64,000 nt of DNA from Alnus glutinosa (GCF_958979055.1 NC_084887.1:25417044-25481043), one strand, 5' to 3'. Positions 23,344-37,330 are shown, counted from the stretch's first letter. Notes: generated from the sequence alone by a model not told the origin. Numbers and translations are program-made.

Positions 23344-24506
23344 ATGGGACGCTCACCTTGCTGTGAAAAAGCGCACACCAACAAAGGCGCCTGGACCAAA
23401 GAGGAAGACCAGCGCCTCATCGACTACATCCGCGCCCACGGCGAAGGCTGCTGGCGCTCCCTCCCCAAATCCGCCGGTACATCCATCCATCCATACATAC
23501 CCATCTGTCTTGATTAATCAAATTCAACTCCTTTAGAAATCTATCTCTCTCTCATCAATTTTTTGTTTCCCTATTGTCTGTAGGATTGCTTAGATGCGGC
23601 AAGAGTTGCAGACTGAGGTGGATAAACTATCTCCGCCCTGACCTCAAGCGTGGTAATTTCACTGAAGAAGAAGATGAACTCATCATCAAGCTTCATAGTT
23701 TGCTCGGAAACAAGTAAATTAATTACCCCCTTGTTTCTTTTCAATCCCATGTCAAATGATTTGATTTTCCGCTTTTGAAGCAGCTTTATTAATTTCCCGA
23801 AGACTCTTGTTTGATTGCTGAGAAATTCCCCAAGTTCTTATGTGTAGTTTATATATGTGCCTGCAGATGGTCTTTGATTGCGGGAAGATTACCGGGAAGA
23901 ACTGACAACGAGATCAAGAACTACTGGAACACGCACATCAAGCGGAAGCTCATCGGCCGTGGCGTCGACCCACAAACTCACCGCCCCCTCAAGGAGATCG
24001 CCGCCAACGCCGTAGCTTCCCACTTGGATTTCAGGAATTCCTCTCCACCATCTTTGCCGGTAGCCGGAATCAGCCTCGTGAATCAGATAAACAACAACAA
24101 CACCACCACCACCCACAACTGTGCCACGTTGAAGCCGAAGACCGAGTCGGTTGAAGATGCGAACTGCACCAGCAGCGGCACGACAACCGAGGAAGAACCG
24201 CCACAACTGCCACAGCGACAAAAACAACAACGGCAAGAAGCGCGTGATCAGAGCGTGCTCAATTTGGAGCTTTCTGTAGGGCTTGGGCCGTTTCAGGCCG
24301 AGTCGTCTCGGCTGTCGCCTGGAAACACGGCCGAGTCGAAGCTCCAGCAAGTTCCTTTCCAGTTGTTTAATGGGACAGTGCAATCGGCCATGGTGGCTCA
24401 GGCGGTGTGTTTGTGTTGCCATTTAGGTTTCCAGAGCAATGAGTTGTGTAGGAATTGCCAGAACTCTAATGGGTTCTTTAGATATTGCAGACCCTTGGAT
24501 TCGTAG
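23344..24506 (+). CDS. R2R3-MYB transcription repressor, subgroup 4 (MYB6/MYB8/MYB308-like)
   Basis: Three exons (23344-23476, 23584-23713, 23867-24506) of 133, 130 and 640 bp join to 300 codons; exons of 133 and 130 bp are typical of R2R3-MYB genes. The protein opens [21 protein letters not shown]2 and R3 fill residues 1-115 or so, with regular Trp residues. R3 holds the bHLH-partner motif, from E-L-I-I-K to A-G-R, matching [DE]Lx2[RK]x3Lx6Lx3R. The subgroup 4 signs follow: [12 protein letters not shown], an EAR repression motif LNLEL, and a Cys motif ([17 protein letters not shown]) near the end. Subgroup 4 proteins are nuclear repressors of phenylpropanoid, lignin and flavonoid genes. A fold-back MITE lies just upstream. 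Subgroup is clear; the exact orthologue is not. Confidence 0.95.
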
Positions 24507-27500
24507 ATTTTTTTAATGGCTTTGATTAAATGCTTTCACCGGCCAATGTAATCATATATCACCATTTTTAGATATATGTTAATCATAACATGTAGAAGAA
24601 CATATGTATCAGTCTTTGCAATTTGCAAATGATCAATTACTTTTTGGATTCTTTTGTCTTCTACTTTTGTAATAGTACCCTTATCAACACTCTCTATTGA
24701 TGTTAGATATCATATTGATTGAATTCAATACCATAAATGACATAGGGAATCTCTTCCATCAAGTAATGTCCTTAGGGAGCCCCGACCTAGTTTGATATCT
24801 TCCACAAAATGTTCGAAGCTGCTTAAGCACGGAATATTTGTAACGCATCCCCTTCCAATATAACATCAAAACATCTCCCCGTTGAATAGCGTGGCGTATA
24901 AAGCAGTTATTGCCTCTGCAGCTATAGGTTCCATTATTGAATAATTATTTGTATTGATCGCATACTATTTGATTTATATCGGTTCCACTAATTTGCTTGC
25001 TTTAAGTACCATGTACGAGACGACAAGAATAGGGTTCGAGGCGATCTCTTTTATGGTTCAAATTAGATTTCACAGATTTAATGGTGTATTTGTTTGCGGA
25101 TGGCCTCGTCATCTTGATAGATAATGATGAGTAATTATACTTAAGCATAATGTGTGATTTTCTTTTTATTTTTTTGTGGGTGATTGTGAAATTAAGACAA
25201 TAATCCTCTTTTTTATAATGAGAGCAGTAAATGGGTGGATGAGGTTTGGCTGCGGTTAGGGACTAATACACGTGGATTTAGGTGCATGTTTTATTCTTGC
25301 ACCAATTGCAGTACTAGTGGGGAGGACCAAGTGGGACACAGTGGCAATTCCCAGCCAGAAACAACTTCTCCCAACTTCCACTTGACATGGAGTTGCGTGA
25401 TTTTTAGGCATATATCACCACCCTATTCAACTTAATGCACCAAATTGTGAGTGGATTTAGGTAAACTTTGCCAAAGATGAAGCCATAATTATGAGCAGCT
25501 AGCATGTGCCCGACCCAACTCTGATCCAAGTTGAACCTAATTCTCCTTACCCTACGGGCAACAGGATTGATTGAGACATCCAATAATTAACTGTCTAAAT
25601 TGCTAACAGTTGTTAGCTACTAATGTTGGAAAAAAAAAATCATGGTATATTTTCTTGGTTACATACTTACATGTTATCGGTTAGGTTTAATCAAACTTGG
25701 GTGTTCAAGTATATCCGGATGCCAATTGCTATGTGAAGGAAAAAAAAAAAAGAAATTGATGTAATTTCATAATAGTAGGGTTGATAATTTTTAACACGAT
25801 TTACAAATTTAAAATGAACTCAACACGAAATTAGCGGATTTATATTAAAGGAGAGTCTGATTTGTTTAATTAAATGAGACGAGTTGATTAGAGTTGATAT
25901 ATATATATAATCTGCGAACATAAACAAAATTAGTGAGTTATAATTAGCCTATATAAATTTATATATCTATCTCGACATCATTCAAATCCGACACATGATA
26001 AAGAATTGCTATGTCTGCATAGCAATATTGATAGATCCTAAAGTTTATGTGTACTTAAAATTGATTAAATTGAGAAGAAAATATCACGAATAGGGATGAA
26101 ATATATCTCGATGATATCAACTCGTGCTAAAATAGTAATGTATGGCATATATCTGGCACTGACTCACTGAGATGAGGTTGAACGTCGAAGTAGGTTAAAT
26201 TCTTTTGTCCCTGTACTTTTCAAAAGGAAAGAAAGTGGGATTAAGTTGAATATTCTATTATTCTTGGTGATCTGACATTTAACGAGCACATAAAAAGGTA
26301 TTAGTCAGCTTCATTATGAACCCTGGTCTTCCTAATTAACTCGTCCGATAAATTAAACCCCAAAAAGAAAAAAAAAATAGAGACTTGAGATAAATTAAAT
26401 CTCGGTTCCAAAACCTTTGTTTTAAAACAGCATATATATATGTTTTATATTTCAAATCTGATATATATATATAAAAGAAAAAGAAAAAGAAAGATCCATT
26501 TTCAAAAATTAGATGAAAATTGTACCATTGGTTAATTTGATTATTGTGGTTGGCCTAAATTGCAAGTATAAATCATATAAATCAATATTACAATTTTCTC
26601 AAAAAGAAGTTATGTTTTGATTATGGGAATGGGGACATTGGGTAGACCTACCAAACGTACGTGATTAATATTAATTTAATATGATAGATAAACCATGTGT
26701 AGGGAATCTTATTATAGGGTCCACTAAGAATGGTGGATCTCTCTCCGCACCAAATAAGTTTGATGTTGGATTGTTTAAAATTGAGGCTGGTAGGATTTAG
26801 TGCGTGCTGATTTGAGCATAAATTCATCAAAGAGGAACTCCTACTCAGCTCTTTTGACCCCTTAAACAACATCTTTATGACATCTTTATCTTTTCTATTG
26901 GCCTATCGGACGTATCATTTAATTAAACAGGTTCAATTTTTTATTTTAATCTATTAATTTTATGTTAAGTTCTTATCAAATTTATAAGTGAGTTGGGTAA
27001 AATCATTAAGATGGGTTTGTCCACTGCCCTTAGAGGCCTACGTTAGGGTGAAAACGAGCAAGAATTCAAACGCTTGCATCTAGAAGATTTCAAGATTTGA
27101 GGCTTTTAAGGGAACCAATCAAATTGGAGAATTCGTGATAATTTATGAGTGGCAGCGTCGGCTTAATGTTGTGGGAATTAAAAGGAATCTAAGCATAGCA
27201 TCTCTGTGATTGGAGGAGGGAGAAGGAAGAGTGAAAAAGAAGAGATGAGAGAGACACATGTGACATGTTTGGGAGGTAGGTAACCGAATCTCTGATTAAA
27301 AGATGGAAAAAGAAACAGTTGGTTAGTTAAAAGGTAGGGAGGTGGTGGTGGGGGACAGTCAAAAGGAAGGGGCTGGGGCCCCGGGGTCATCAGTCATGTG
27401 CATGCTGCGTAGGAAGGTATGGGATTCTTGCATTAATGGGAATGGGATTTAGGGTACGACACATATTTGAAAATTTAATTTTTAAAATTGTAATTAAGCA

Positions 27501-28350
27501 TTTTTTTTTTGCCCTTTCGGTATTTGGCCCAAGTCGGCTTTGCTATCGGTCTTTATCATCGGCCGTCACCAGCCGCCATTACTGGCGACTTTTGTCTCCC
27601 CTGGTAGAGACCACCGGCCTCGGTTTTCTTTTTCAAACTCAAGCCTCTAAGAATCTTTCGCCTTGAGTTTGATGGAGCATGTTAGAATATATATAAAATA
27701 TTATTATAACAAGAAAAATTACAGTTTAACCTTTAAAATTATATTTTTTAAAATACAATTTAATTTACACAATCAATTTTTTACGATTTGATTTAAAATT
27801 ATACTTTTTATTTATAAAATTACAATGCAAAACACACCATCAGCTTAAAGCGAGCCAAACAAGAATTCATTTTCAAGAAATGTCCGTCGTCATCCGTGCG
27901 ATTAGACCTATGTATTTTTTTTTATTTTTTATTTTAAAAAGAATAGGATAAGGGGAAAGGTAAAATTACCACAAACGGTTGAGAGGCAAGTGAATTTGAC
28001 ACGCGCGATTAGATCTGTTGATAACTAAGCTTGCTTCCTCTTTTAATTTCCTCCCGTGCTTTAATTAATTATAATTTTTAATATAAATATAGAAAAATGA
28101 CCCTAGCTACACAATTATATGTTTCTTAAAGTAGAAACAAGTGTTAAAGAATGATAAGAGTAGAGTGCATGTGCATGCATGTTTATTAATAGTACACAGC
28201 GCAGATGCAGATGGCGTAGGCCTAATTTAGGGAAGAAGCAACACACACATGACAAACCTCTACCTAACCATCTACCTTGCATGGCTGGTTGAATTTTTTT
28301 TCTTTTATATTTTTATTGTATCTCATATATTTAATTTTAGCAGATTTTAC
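24507..28350. other. 3' flank of the MYB gene and intergenic DNA, no gene seen
   Basis: The stretch is AT-rich with only short, unconvincing frames. Two fragments of a dispersed repeat (AATTAAACGGGTC-like and TTTTATGTTAAGTTC-like words) lie at about 25770-25990 and 26925-27010; related fragments are at 31610-31860 and 50080-50460. A GC-rich island around 27520-27640 has no open frame that resembles a protein. Confidence 0.5.
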
Positions 28351-31300
28351 AGAGTAATGCTACTCTGAATTTTGCATTTTACATACAGGCCTTACATGTT
28401 GACCCCAATTATTGTTCAGGGGTGGCCCTCACCACCAAATATGGTGCAGATGACCAGATTTAGTGTGGTCGGTTTTGCACTAGATCGGACTAATCACCTC
28501 AAAAGTTCAGTGGGATGACCGACCACCCCCTTACCATCGAAGGTTGGTCGACCATCCGTGAGAGTGGCCGAGGTGGTTGTTTAGCCACTATTATGTAACG
28601 AAAAAAAGAGACTTCATTTGTGGGGAAAGAAGAAATAACGCTGAAGTCGTATTGCTGCATCGCACTGGCACATCAATGTGTATATCGTTATACAAGAAGT
28701 TTATACATTCAACCAACATCTTTTTTTTTTATTAATTTCATATATTAAGTAATTGAATAACGAATTTTAAGTCCTAGTGTATGTTGAGAGTAAATCGCCT
28801 GCACTGGTATTACAAAAATTAAAGGAATCTACAAGTTAAGCAAAACCTTATAAAGGGGATCTGAATCCTATATTATTCCTTGCCCAAAGAGAAGGGGGCG
28901 AGTGAGAAAGGGGCTTTCTTGCCCAAATTGAAGATTTTCTGTCTGCACAGATGGCTTCACGATTGAGCTCTTATTTGAATAAAAGATCGAGCTTCTCTCA
29001 CATAATCCTGCCAAGAACAAAAGGGAACATGGATAAAAAGAGAGATCACCAATTACAAGGATCCTTGTCCTCGAAAAGGCACATAAATACGAAATTAAGG
29101 ATTTTAGAGTGTTTGCTTGACATATATTGCAGGGTGAGATTATCAAAAGTTTTTCTATAAAGGAGTTAAAAATTAGAAACTAGATAGAAATTTGTATAAC
29201 AAGAAAAAAGAGATAAAAGATAGCCTTTTTATTGTTATTTTTTCTTCATTTTAATTATCCATGTAACTAAATTATTGTGTAGGCATCTCTCTCTCTCTCT
29301 CTCCAATCAATTGGAATTGGAATATGGTAGAAATTTCAATACATTTGGCCATTATGTAGGCATATTTTTGTACTTGAAGATGCTTGCCCCAAGTTCATGA
29401 TAAGATCGAAGGTCCAAATTGAATTAATTGCAGGCTTTATGAATGCCACCAAGACAAGTCTTCTTCTTCTTCTTCATAAAGTAGGCGGGGTCGAGCTGAT
29501 TAGACACCTACTGGAATAGATAGGGCCCTCCCTTCAAAGTTACCCACTTCTTCCTTATTGCATAGGAATTGCGCCGCTGCCCTGCTGGATCTTAATCCTA
29601 TTTCATAAAAACCCTTTTCAGATATGATCAATCCGTTAAACATGGGTACAAATTTAATCAATTAACATCTTTATTTGTACGTGCATATTAACTTTTTGTT
29701 TCTTTCTTCTCTTTGGTCATGTTTCCCAACTCATAAAAGTTGTTCATAGTGGTGGAAAAAAATAATCTTCCACCTATGAAGGCGCTTTATATTATGTGAT
29801 ACTAAAAATTATTTGTTTTTTTTTTTTTTATATTAATTTTTTTTAACGAAAAATTTGACTATTTCATTAATTAAATATTACAAGTATAAAGCTCATATAT
29901 CACGCTTTGCAAAATCATAGCCATATGCTACGATGTTACATAGTTATAGATACAAATTATACAAAATTCTTACAAAAAAAATGTTATATATGACTTTCAT
30001 TTTCCGCTAATCCATGTACAAAAATAATTAAAGAGCATATTTGCTCCGAACGAATTAGATTTAAAACAATGGTAATCAAATATTCTAAAAATTTATTTTA
30101 ACCAACTGTGAGAGATAACCTCTCATGCATACCGAACTATCATCACACCTGACTTCCACAGATTGCCCATGAGGACAGATTTAAAAAGAAGAAAGCAGCA
30201 ACCAGGGAGGAGATGAACGGCACAGCTTCGAAGTAGATAGACGGATGTATAACGGAAATATTAAAATGGCTAATTTAGTCGAAAAACACCTACAAACAAA
30301 ACAAAAAAAAAAACAGAAATGGAGGGGAGGGTAAGAGCGGAGAGTAGAAAGTGAAAGGGAGATCGCTCTCTCCTCCTCTTAGATCCGTTTTTTGAGGGGT
30401 GAAGTCTAGGGTCGGCTTCTCCTCCCACTGCCCAAATGACCTTTCCTTTGCCGTTATCAATTGAAGGTTTTTTATATTAATTACCCTCATATTAATTTTA
30501 ATTATTTAATTTATATTCTAACAATATTATTACAAAAAACAATTTTTAACTTTATCTTATATCAGACTATTTTTTCAAACCAAAAATAATAAACAACTTA
30601 AGAAACTCAGCCAATTACTTGCTTAGTTGCTTTGATTTGCATCCATAAATCGTGCGCGGTGCACCAATGAACAAAACAGAACATGGGAGGATAATTTTTG
30701 CACTATATTATGTAGCCTAGCCTTAGAATTTGAAGGAAGCTATTTATTTTTTTTTAATAGAATTTTTAATCGATCATGTTGGGGATCTGGATTAAGTTCA
30801 GTTAATCAAGCTAATTTTATAATCTTACGCCATGAGATCATCCTTCCACGTGAGATATGTTATGGTATAGTAAAACAAGGCAAACCGCACCTCTGCGATC
30901 AGCGATAGCATGGTTTTTTCGTGAAACGAGTTCCCCTGTGCGACGTGTGTCAAATGGGGGTAGCAACAATGAAGCTCGACCTGGTGACTGAAGCAATTCC
31001 CGTCAAAGCAATACGACAGAGCAGAGAGAAATAGAAAGAAAGAAGGAAAGTGGATAAACTCTACCTACCTGGAACATCAGACACGGCATGGGAGAACGTG
31101 ATGGTTGGTGAAGGTTGGTAGATACGGTGACGTTTAAAATGGCAACTGTCTCTGTCTCTTTTAATCAATTTTGGGGGGTCTACTTCTGGAGCCCATTTTT
31201 TCTCTTTGTAGTTATTGATTCTATCTAACTATTCCATTCCCATTTACATATAATTATATTCAATTAATTCATTACATAAATAAGTAGTTATGCTGGTGGG

Positions 31301-31943
31301 ACCGTGGGATGTTCTTCTAGAAGGCTAGACAAGATTCACGCTTCCAACACCTAATTTGGCTGCCACTTTGTTTTGCCTAAGAATGTGACCCCTTCCAGTG
31401 TCAACCCTTGCAGCCGATGTACCTTATTACACGGCGACGCCGGCACTGTCGGTTCAAGAACTGTCTTAAACCATACTCTATCACTATGTGTATATGTATA
31501 CATGAACTTTCTTTCCCACCCCTTATTGGTTAACATACGTTTGACTTTACAATTTCAAAAAGTAAAAAAAGTAAAATGTGCCATTTATTTCCTGCAATTT
31601 AAATCTTCAATTTTAATCCGTTAAATTTGAGTTGAGTTCGTGTCGTGAATAATGTAAAAAATTTCAAGCCTTAAATTTTGAATAGGATCGTGTCGAGATA
31701 TGAGTATAATATTATATAAGTCAATTCTAACTTGACTTATTTAATAAAACATCTTGACTTGGAAATGTCGGGCATACTTTTTATGGGTTGGAATTTCCAA
31801 CAATTTTAACACTAAAATCTGCTAACAAGTTAGCAAAAATAAAAATTGTATCAAACCGTATAGACTTATATTATTTAAAATAAAAAATAAAAAATTGAGG
31901 TTTCTTAAACTAGTACGGGTCAGATCTAAGGTCTTTTTAGTAT
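28351..31943. other. Intergenic DNA, no gene seen
   Basis: A GAGTAATGCTACTCT motif at 28352 resembles the end of the MITE at 61902-62063, but no matching right end was found. A GGTGGCC/GGTCGACC-rich stretch follows (28420-28590). The remainder is AT-rich. No coding exon or RNA gene can be supported. Confidence 0.5.
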
Positions 31944-32563
31944 GGGATAATTGCACCGTTGGTTCCTGTGGTATGCCATAATTATTTTTCACTCCCTATG
32001 GTTTAAAAAGTTCATGAAAGGTCCATGTGGTATACAATAATTACGTTTTACTCCCTAGGTCGATTTTCCGTCTACCATTTTAATGGAATCTATTAGCCTT
32101 ACACGTCAGTGCCACGTGTCACCAATAAGATGGCGACACGTGTCCATCTTAATAAAAAAATATAAATTTATTAATAAATAAATAAATAAACTTATTTTAT
32201 TTTATTTTTTTAAAAAAAAAAAAGGCAGGCTTGGGGTGGCCAGGGGTGGCCCAGCCACCCCCAGCCTGCCCTTTTTTCTTCTTTTTTTTTGGTTTTTGTT
32301 TTTTCTTTTAAAAAAAAATAAGTTTTTTTTTTTAATAAATTTATATTTTTTTAATTAAGATGAACACATGTCGCCATCTTATTGGTGACACGTGGCGCTG
32401 ACGTGTAGGGCTAATAGATTCCGTTAAAATGGTTGACGGAAAATCAACCCAGGGAGTAAAACGTAATTATTGCATACCACAGGAGCCTCCCATGAACTTT
32501 TTAAACCATAGAGAATGAAAAATAACTATGACATACCATAAAGATTAACGGTGCAATTATCTC
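31944..32563. mobile_element. 620-bp long-inverted-repeat element, Mutator-type
   Basis: Two arms of about 230 bp (31944-32174 and 32332-32563) are near-perfect inverted copies, starting GGGATAATTGCACCG and ending with the complement of GAGATAATTGCACCG. The flanks are a perfect 9-bp direct repeat TTTTAGTAT (31935-31943 and 32564-32572). The loop has a GC-rich palindrome (GGCAGGCTTGGGGTGGCC and its complement, about 32224-32271) between A/T runs. Each arm also contains an internal duplication of the CTGTGGTAT...ACTCCCT phrase, spaced about 78 bp. No gene is present. Confidence 0.88.
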
Positions 32564-32572
32564 TTTTAGTAT

Positions 32573-34660
32573 TTAAGAATATTATTCGAGGGGAAGTCCT
32601 TTTCGTTTTCCCTTTCCATTTTGACTTTGGCAATTCATTTTTTTTTTTTCTTTTTATTTTTTAAAATACATTTTCCTCGTACGTGTATAGGACGACTTTC
32701 ACGATGGAGTTACGACAAGAAGTAATTATCTCATAAAGTCTTCAAATTCATTAAAAGCATAATTATCTTGATCCCAGGTGATTAATTGCTACATCAATAA
32801 TAGTAAGTGTCAAGTGTCAACGGTTGTGACTCGCACACGGCAAATTAAGAAACTATTACCAGAATTAGTTATTTGGCTATTTGTCTCAGACATCAACATT
32901 TGTAGAGTCAAGGTTTTTTCTTAGTGGCTACTGTTGGTGCAGTTTTCAATTTAGTGATGTGTCGTTTTTGATGACTAAGTCAAATTTTAATAGACAATTT
33001 CATAAGGTAACGAGATCATAGTGAAATTAGAGAGATTATAGTTAATTTCGTAAATGGGGTACCATCCTATTTAATTATAGGTACACAGTTCCGAAATAAT
33101 TAGAGTGCTATGATACAATTTAATTAGGAGTTTGATCTCTAAATTGTATGGGACCAGATTTATCTTCCTAAGTGTCCAGTTCGGATAGTATACTTTATGT
33201 CAACTGATTTCATATAAGTATCAGGTATCTTATCTTATATTTTATATGATAAGAGCCGATTCTTTGAAAACTTGGAATAGAATCCTTCTGCACCTTGTTG
33301 GGAATTATGAGATTAGACCTTATTACATAAATTCTGGCCATAATTTCAGGATAAAGATTTCAACATGTTTCATCCATATTGCTTTGTGGTGATCCTAAGA
33401 AAGTCGTTCTTGGGATCAACTAGATATAGGCCTTCGGTATGTCCTTCTAGCATTCCGGAGACGATAATGTTTCGGGATCGTTTTTTGGTGCTCTTATTCT
33501 CGGTTCTTATGACCGAGGACATTCATAAGATTTTGCAATGGGTATCCTAGACCTTAATGACCGAGCGGGCCATGTCGAGTCGGTTGGATCGAATGGGCTT
33601 GGCCATGGGCTCACCTGACTTTAGGAATAATAATTTTTCCGACAATTACAAATTTTAAATAAATAAAAACAAGTTTAGGTACATTTGTCAGTGATATTTT
33701 CCGAAGAAAACAATCTACCTCAAATCAAGGGGTTGACCAAATTAAAGTTTTTAACAACTATTTTATATATGTATATTCCCAAAATGCTTACAAATTTGAG
33801 TGGTGACAATTGCCCCACTCACCATAAGGTGGCTCCTCCGGTGGTCACACTCTATTGTTTGACAAAGCAAAGTAGACAAACTCCACAAGAAATGCCCAAA
33901 CCCTAGCCAATGGACATGCATCTACTCTAACTATGTATATCTCAAGTCATCTTGAACCTTGCTTATAACTTTTAAACACTTATTTCTCTTTGCTGTCGAT
34001 AATATTTGACTTTTCTTTTTAAGCCCTTTAAAGCTATATAATATGTTAAGTCAACCTCGGGGTTAAGGTTTATTAAATTATATAGAATTAGTTTATATTT
34101 GGTCAAATTAAACTATCACAAAACTGTTTTCCTTAATATTTTTCAGACAATAAGTTCTCCCAATAGGTTTTTAGATAAGGCCCACTTTTCCAAAAAACTT
34201 TTTCAAATAAGGATCCAGGCCTTATTAGTTATCACTTAAAAAATAAATAAATAATAATAATAAAAAAAAAACTTTAAAATTCAAAATTTTTAAAAGAGGT
34301 GGAGGGTTGTCCATCCTCACAAAGGCATGCGTAACCCTTACGACTACGACGGGGACGTGGAACCCACCTCCTGCCTACCTCTTGTTTTATAATTTGAAGT
34401 TAAATAGATTAACTTCAAATCATGACATTTCATTTAAAATAGATAATTCTTATTTTATAAAATAAAATAGAAAAGATCATATTTCTAGAAGGGGAGCCGC
34501 TGAGCCGAATCCTCCTTATGGTGAAAGGGGTAGTTGTTGTCAACTTTAGAGGCTAGCCTCCTGCATACACCTTTCAAAATACAAGGAAATTTCTAAATTG
34601 TATGCTTCCTTGCATAATTCATTCTAACCATTTCTTTTAATTTTTTATTTTTTTTTTCCC
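32573..34660. other. Intergenic DNA, no gene seen
   Basis: No exon, RNA gene or complete transposon can be supported. The stretch 33360-33620 is less AT-rich than its neighbours and may be old repeat DNA, but I recognise nothing in it. Confidence 0.45.
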
Positions 34661-34664
34661 TGGT

Positions 34665-34925
34665 GTAGGAAATTTGTATAAAATGAATGAAGCCGCTTTC
34701 TGGACCCAATTGTAGACTGGAATGGGCCAAGCATAACATAAGAAAGTGAAAATCTTTTCTAGAAGCCCATTTACTGCTGCAGATTGCTGAACATTGGGCT
34801 GAAAGAAAAAACACCTGGCAATTAAGCCCAAAATAGCTTTCTTAATGGGTCTCATTTGGTTAAATGGGTTTATGTCGATCCATTCCGTGAGGCCTACTAT
34901 AACCCATGGAAATGTTGTGGGCTTT
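34665..34925 (+). repeat. Diverged direct duplication, copy A
   Basis: It shares an ordered series of phrases with 35218-35399 plus 42307-42335: GGAAATTTGT, GCTTTCTGG, TGGGCCA, AAGCCCA, CTGGCAAT, AAGCCCAA, TTTCTT, GAGGCCTACT and GAAATGTTG. The second copy is the target of the hAT insertion. Confidence 0.7.
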
Positions 34926-35138
34926 ACGTACTTTAATTATATTGTTGGCGGTTGCCTACCAACACCCACAAACACCACCAAAAAGAAAAAGAAAAAAAGA
35001 GCCTTAGTGTCGGTGTCAAATAAATTCCCACTTGAAGTCATGCCCAGATATCTTAACAATTTGCATTATTTTCTTGCTTTTTACGAACATATAATGAAAA
35101 AATATTGACCTCATTCCTTTTCTTTTTTGACGTAACAG

Positions 35139-35143
<5 letters not shown>

Positions 35144-35192
<49 letters not shown>
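35144..35192. repeat. (TA)n microsatellite
   Basis: A pure TA run about 49 bases long lies between the two copies of the duplication. Confidence 0.9.
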
Positions 35193-35197
<5 letters not shown>

Positions 35198-35217
35198 GTC
35201 AGTTAAATATTGTTTTT

Positions 35218-35399
35218 CTGGTCTGGGAAATTTGTGACAAGTGTGGTAGTTCACCCAAGTGACAGCTTTCTGGGCCACTTTGTACAATGTACTGGGCCAT
35301 GCTATAAGCCCACTAACTACTACAGAATCTGAACCGTAAGGCCCATAAAACAACTGGCAATGAAGCCCAAGATAAGTTTCTTGATGTGTGAGGCCTACT
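35218..35399 (+). repeat. Diverged direct duplication, copy B (left part)
   Basis: It ends exactly at the hAT insertion point; its continuation resumes at 42307. See copy A at 34665-34925. Confidence 0.65.
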
Positions 35400-35602
35400 T
35401 AGGGCTGTAAGCGAGCAAAACTACTCGTGAGCATACTCGGACTCGGCTCGACAAAGCTCAGCTCGGGATCGGTTCATTTATTAAACGAACAGAGCTTGAA
35501 CATTTTTTTAAACTCGTTTAATAAATGAGCTGAACATGTCAATACTCGGCTCGGCTCGGGGTATGATCATGAACAAAGCTCGTAGAAACTCAACTAGGCT
35601 CG

Positions 35603-35642
<40 letters not shown>

Positions 35643-36647
35643 AAAGTTAAATATTAAAATATAATAATATTTTAAAAACCTAACTAGTAGTTAGGTCTGA
35701 TTTCATTTGGATTTTAGGAATTAGTAATTACCAAATAGGCAAGCAGCCTCTTCCTCCCTTTTTTTTTTTTTTTTTTTAATCAATTTTGTTACCTTTGTTT
35801 TGGCCGTTGGATTTTCATCAATGATGAAGAGCCAACAGCCAAAAAGAGATGGAGGGAGAGATATATTGTTTTAAGTTTAGGCCTTTAGGGTTTCTTTCTT
35901 TTCTGAGTTTCTCTCATTTTTGTCATTTCCGCCGCTCACTTTCTTAGTTTCTTCTCGACTCTTCATTTCTCACCTCGACAGACTCAAGGAGAGTAAATGC
36001 TCTCAACCACTCACCTGTCGCATTCAATGAGATTTGATCTCATCTCTCTCGCAATTCACAAACGTCTCTAAGACTCTAACCCTCACCGCCAGCAGCTTTT
36101 CCTCCAGATTCTCTCAACCCCTCTCTCAGCCTCTCTCATCCTCTCTCTGTACCAGTAGATCTTGAGGCTTCACATCTACGATTTTCAGTCAAATCTTGAG
36201 CATGAGGACGACAACCCACACCACGATTCGCATGCTTCAGCTTCATCGGCTTATGGGTTGTATAAATAATTTTTTTTTTTGTTATTTACTCTTTGTTCTT
36301 TGTTTAGTCGGTTCGGTTCCTCTCCTGTAGAAAGAACTCTAAGATTTGAGTGCTTTGTCCAAAAATCTCAAAGGCCTTCCGATTTCTTTGGTGAATCTCT
36401 TTTTCTCCTTCATCCTTTTAGCCTATCTTATGATTTTATTCATCTTCTCTCACTCTTTCTTGCCATATCTCTTGTCCTAAGTCTTGGGTCTAAGATAACC
36501 GAGAAAGGAAAAAAAAAAAAAAAAATCATTTTTTCTCATTTATCCATTTTTCAGAAAACAGAGAGCTTTTTCCTTGTTTGATTAATTGATTTGTTTCAAT
36601 TGTTTGATGTTCGATCATAAATTGATTTTAGGGTTTTATGACAATTT

Positions 36648-37330
36648 AGGTTTGATTTATTATTCATTCTGTTTTATTTAATGCTCTGTATAATATACTA
36701 TGATATTTTTTTTTCAGCTCTCTGTCTATGTTTGGGTTCTGAGAAATTCTAGAAAAACGATACATTCTGATGTTTCATGTTTATCATTTAGGTATTAATG
36801 TATGAACATGATGCTATATAAATTTTTAGGTTTGATTTATTATTCATTTTGTTTTATTTAATGTTCTGTATAATATATTATGATTTTTTCAGCTCTCTGT
36901 CTCTGTTTGGTTTCTGAGAAATTCGGGAAAAAGGATACATTTTGATGTTTCATGATTATCATTTAGGTTTTAATTTGTAGTATGAACATGATGCTATTTA
37001 AATTTTTAGGTTTAATTTATTATACATTCTGTTTTATTTAATACTCTGGATAATACACTATGATTTTTTTCAGCTCTTTGTCTCTGTTTGGGTTCTGAGA
37101 AATTCATGAAAAATGATACATTTTGATGTTTCATGATTATCATTTAGGTTTTAATTTGTAGTATGAACATGATGCTATTTAAATTTTAGGTTTAATTAAT
37201 TATACATTCTGTTTTATTTAATACTCTGTATAATATACTATGATTTTATTTAGGTTTTAATTTGTAGTATGAACATGATGCTATTTAAATTTTTAGGTTT
37301 GATTTATTATTCATTCAATTTTATTTAATA
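36648..37330. repeat. 180-bp tandem repeat in the hAT 5' region
   Basis: The landmark AGGTTTRATTTATTATNCATT starts at 36648, 36828, 37008, 37188 and 37295: three steps of exactly 180 bp, then one shortened step of 107 bp. Each unit contains CTCTGTATAATA, CAGCTCTCTGTCT and GATACATT phrases. The array lies just before the transposase start, probably in its first intron. Confidence 0.9.

Noticed and set aside
23889..24422. 177-residue open frame on the minus strand
   Set aside because: It lies opposite the third MYB exon, whose R3 repeat and C-terminal motifs are clear.
27520..27640. GC-rich island with an open frame
   Set aside because: Short, without recognisable motif, splice context or codon-like pattern.
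28352..28370. GAGTAATGCTACTCT as the start of a second MITE
   Set aside because: No inverted right end or direct repeat was found within 500 bases.
35111..35353. Open frame with an Ile-Tyr run
   Set aside because: The run is translated from the (TA)n microsatellite.
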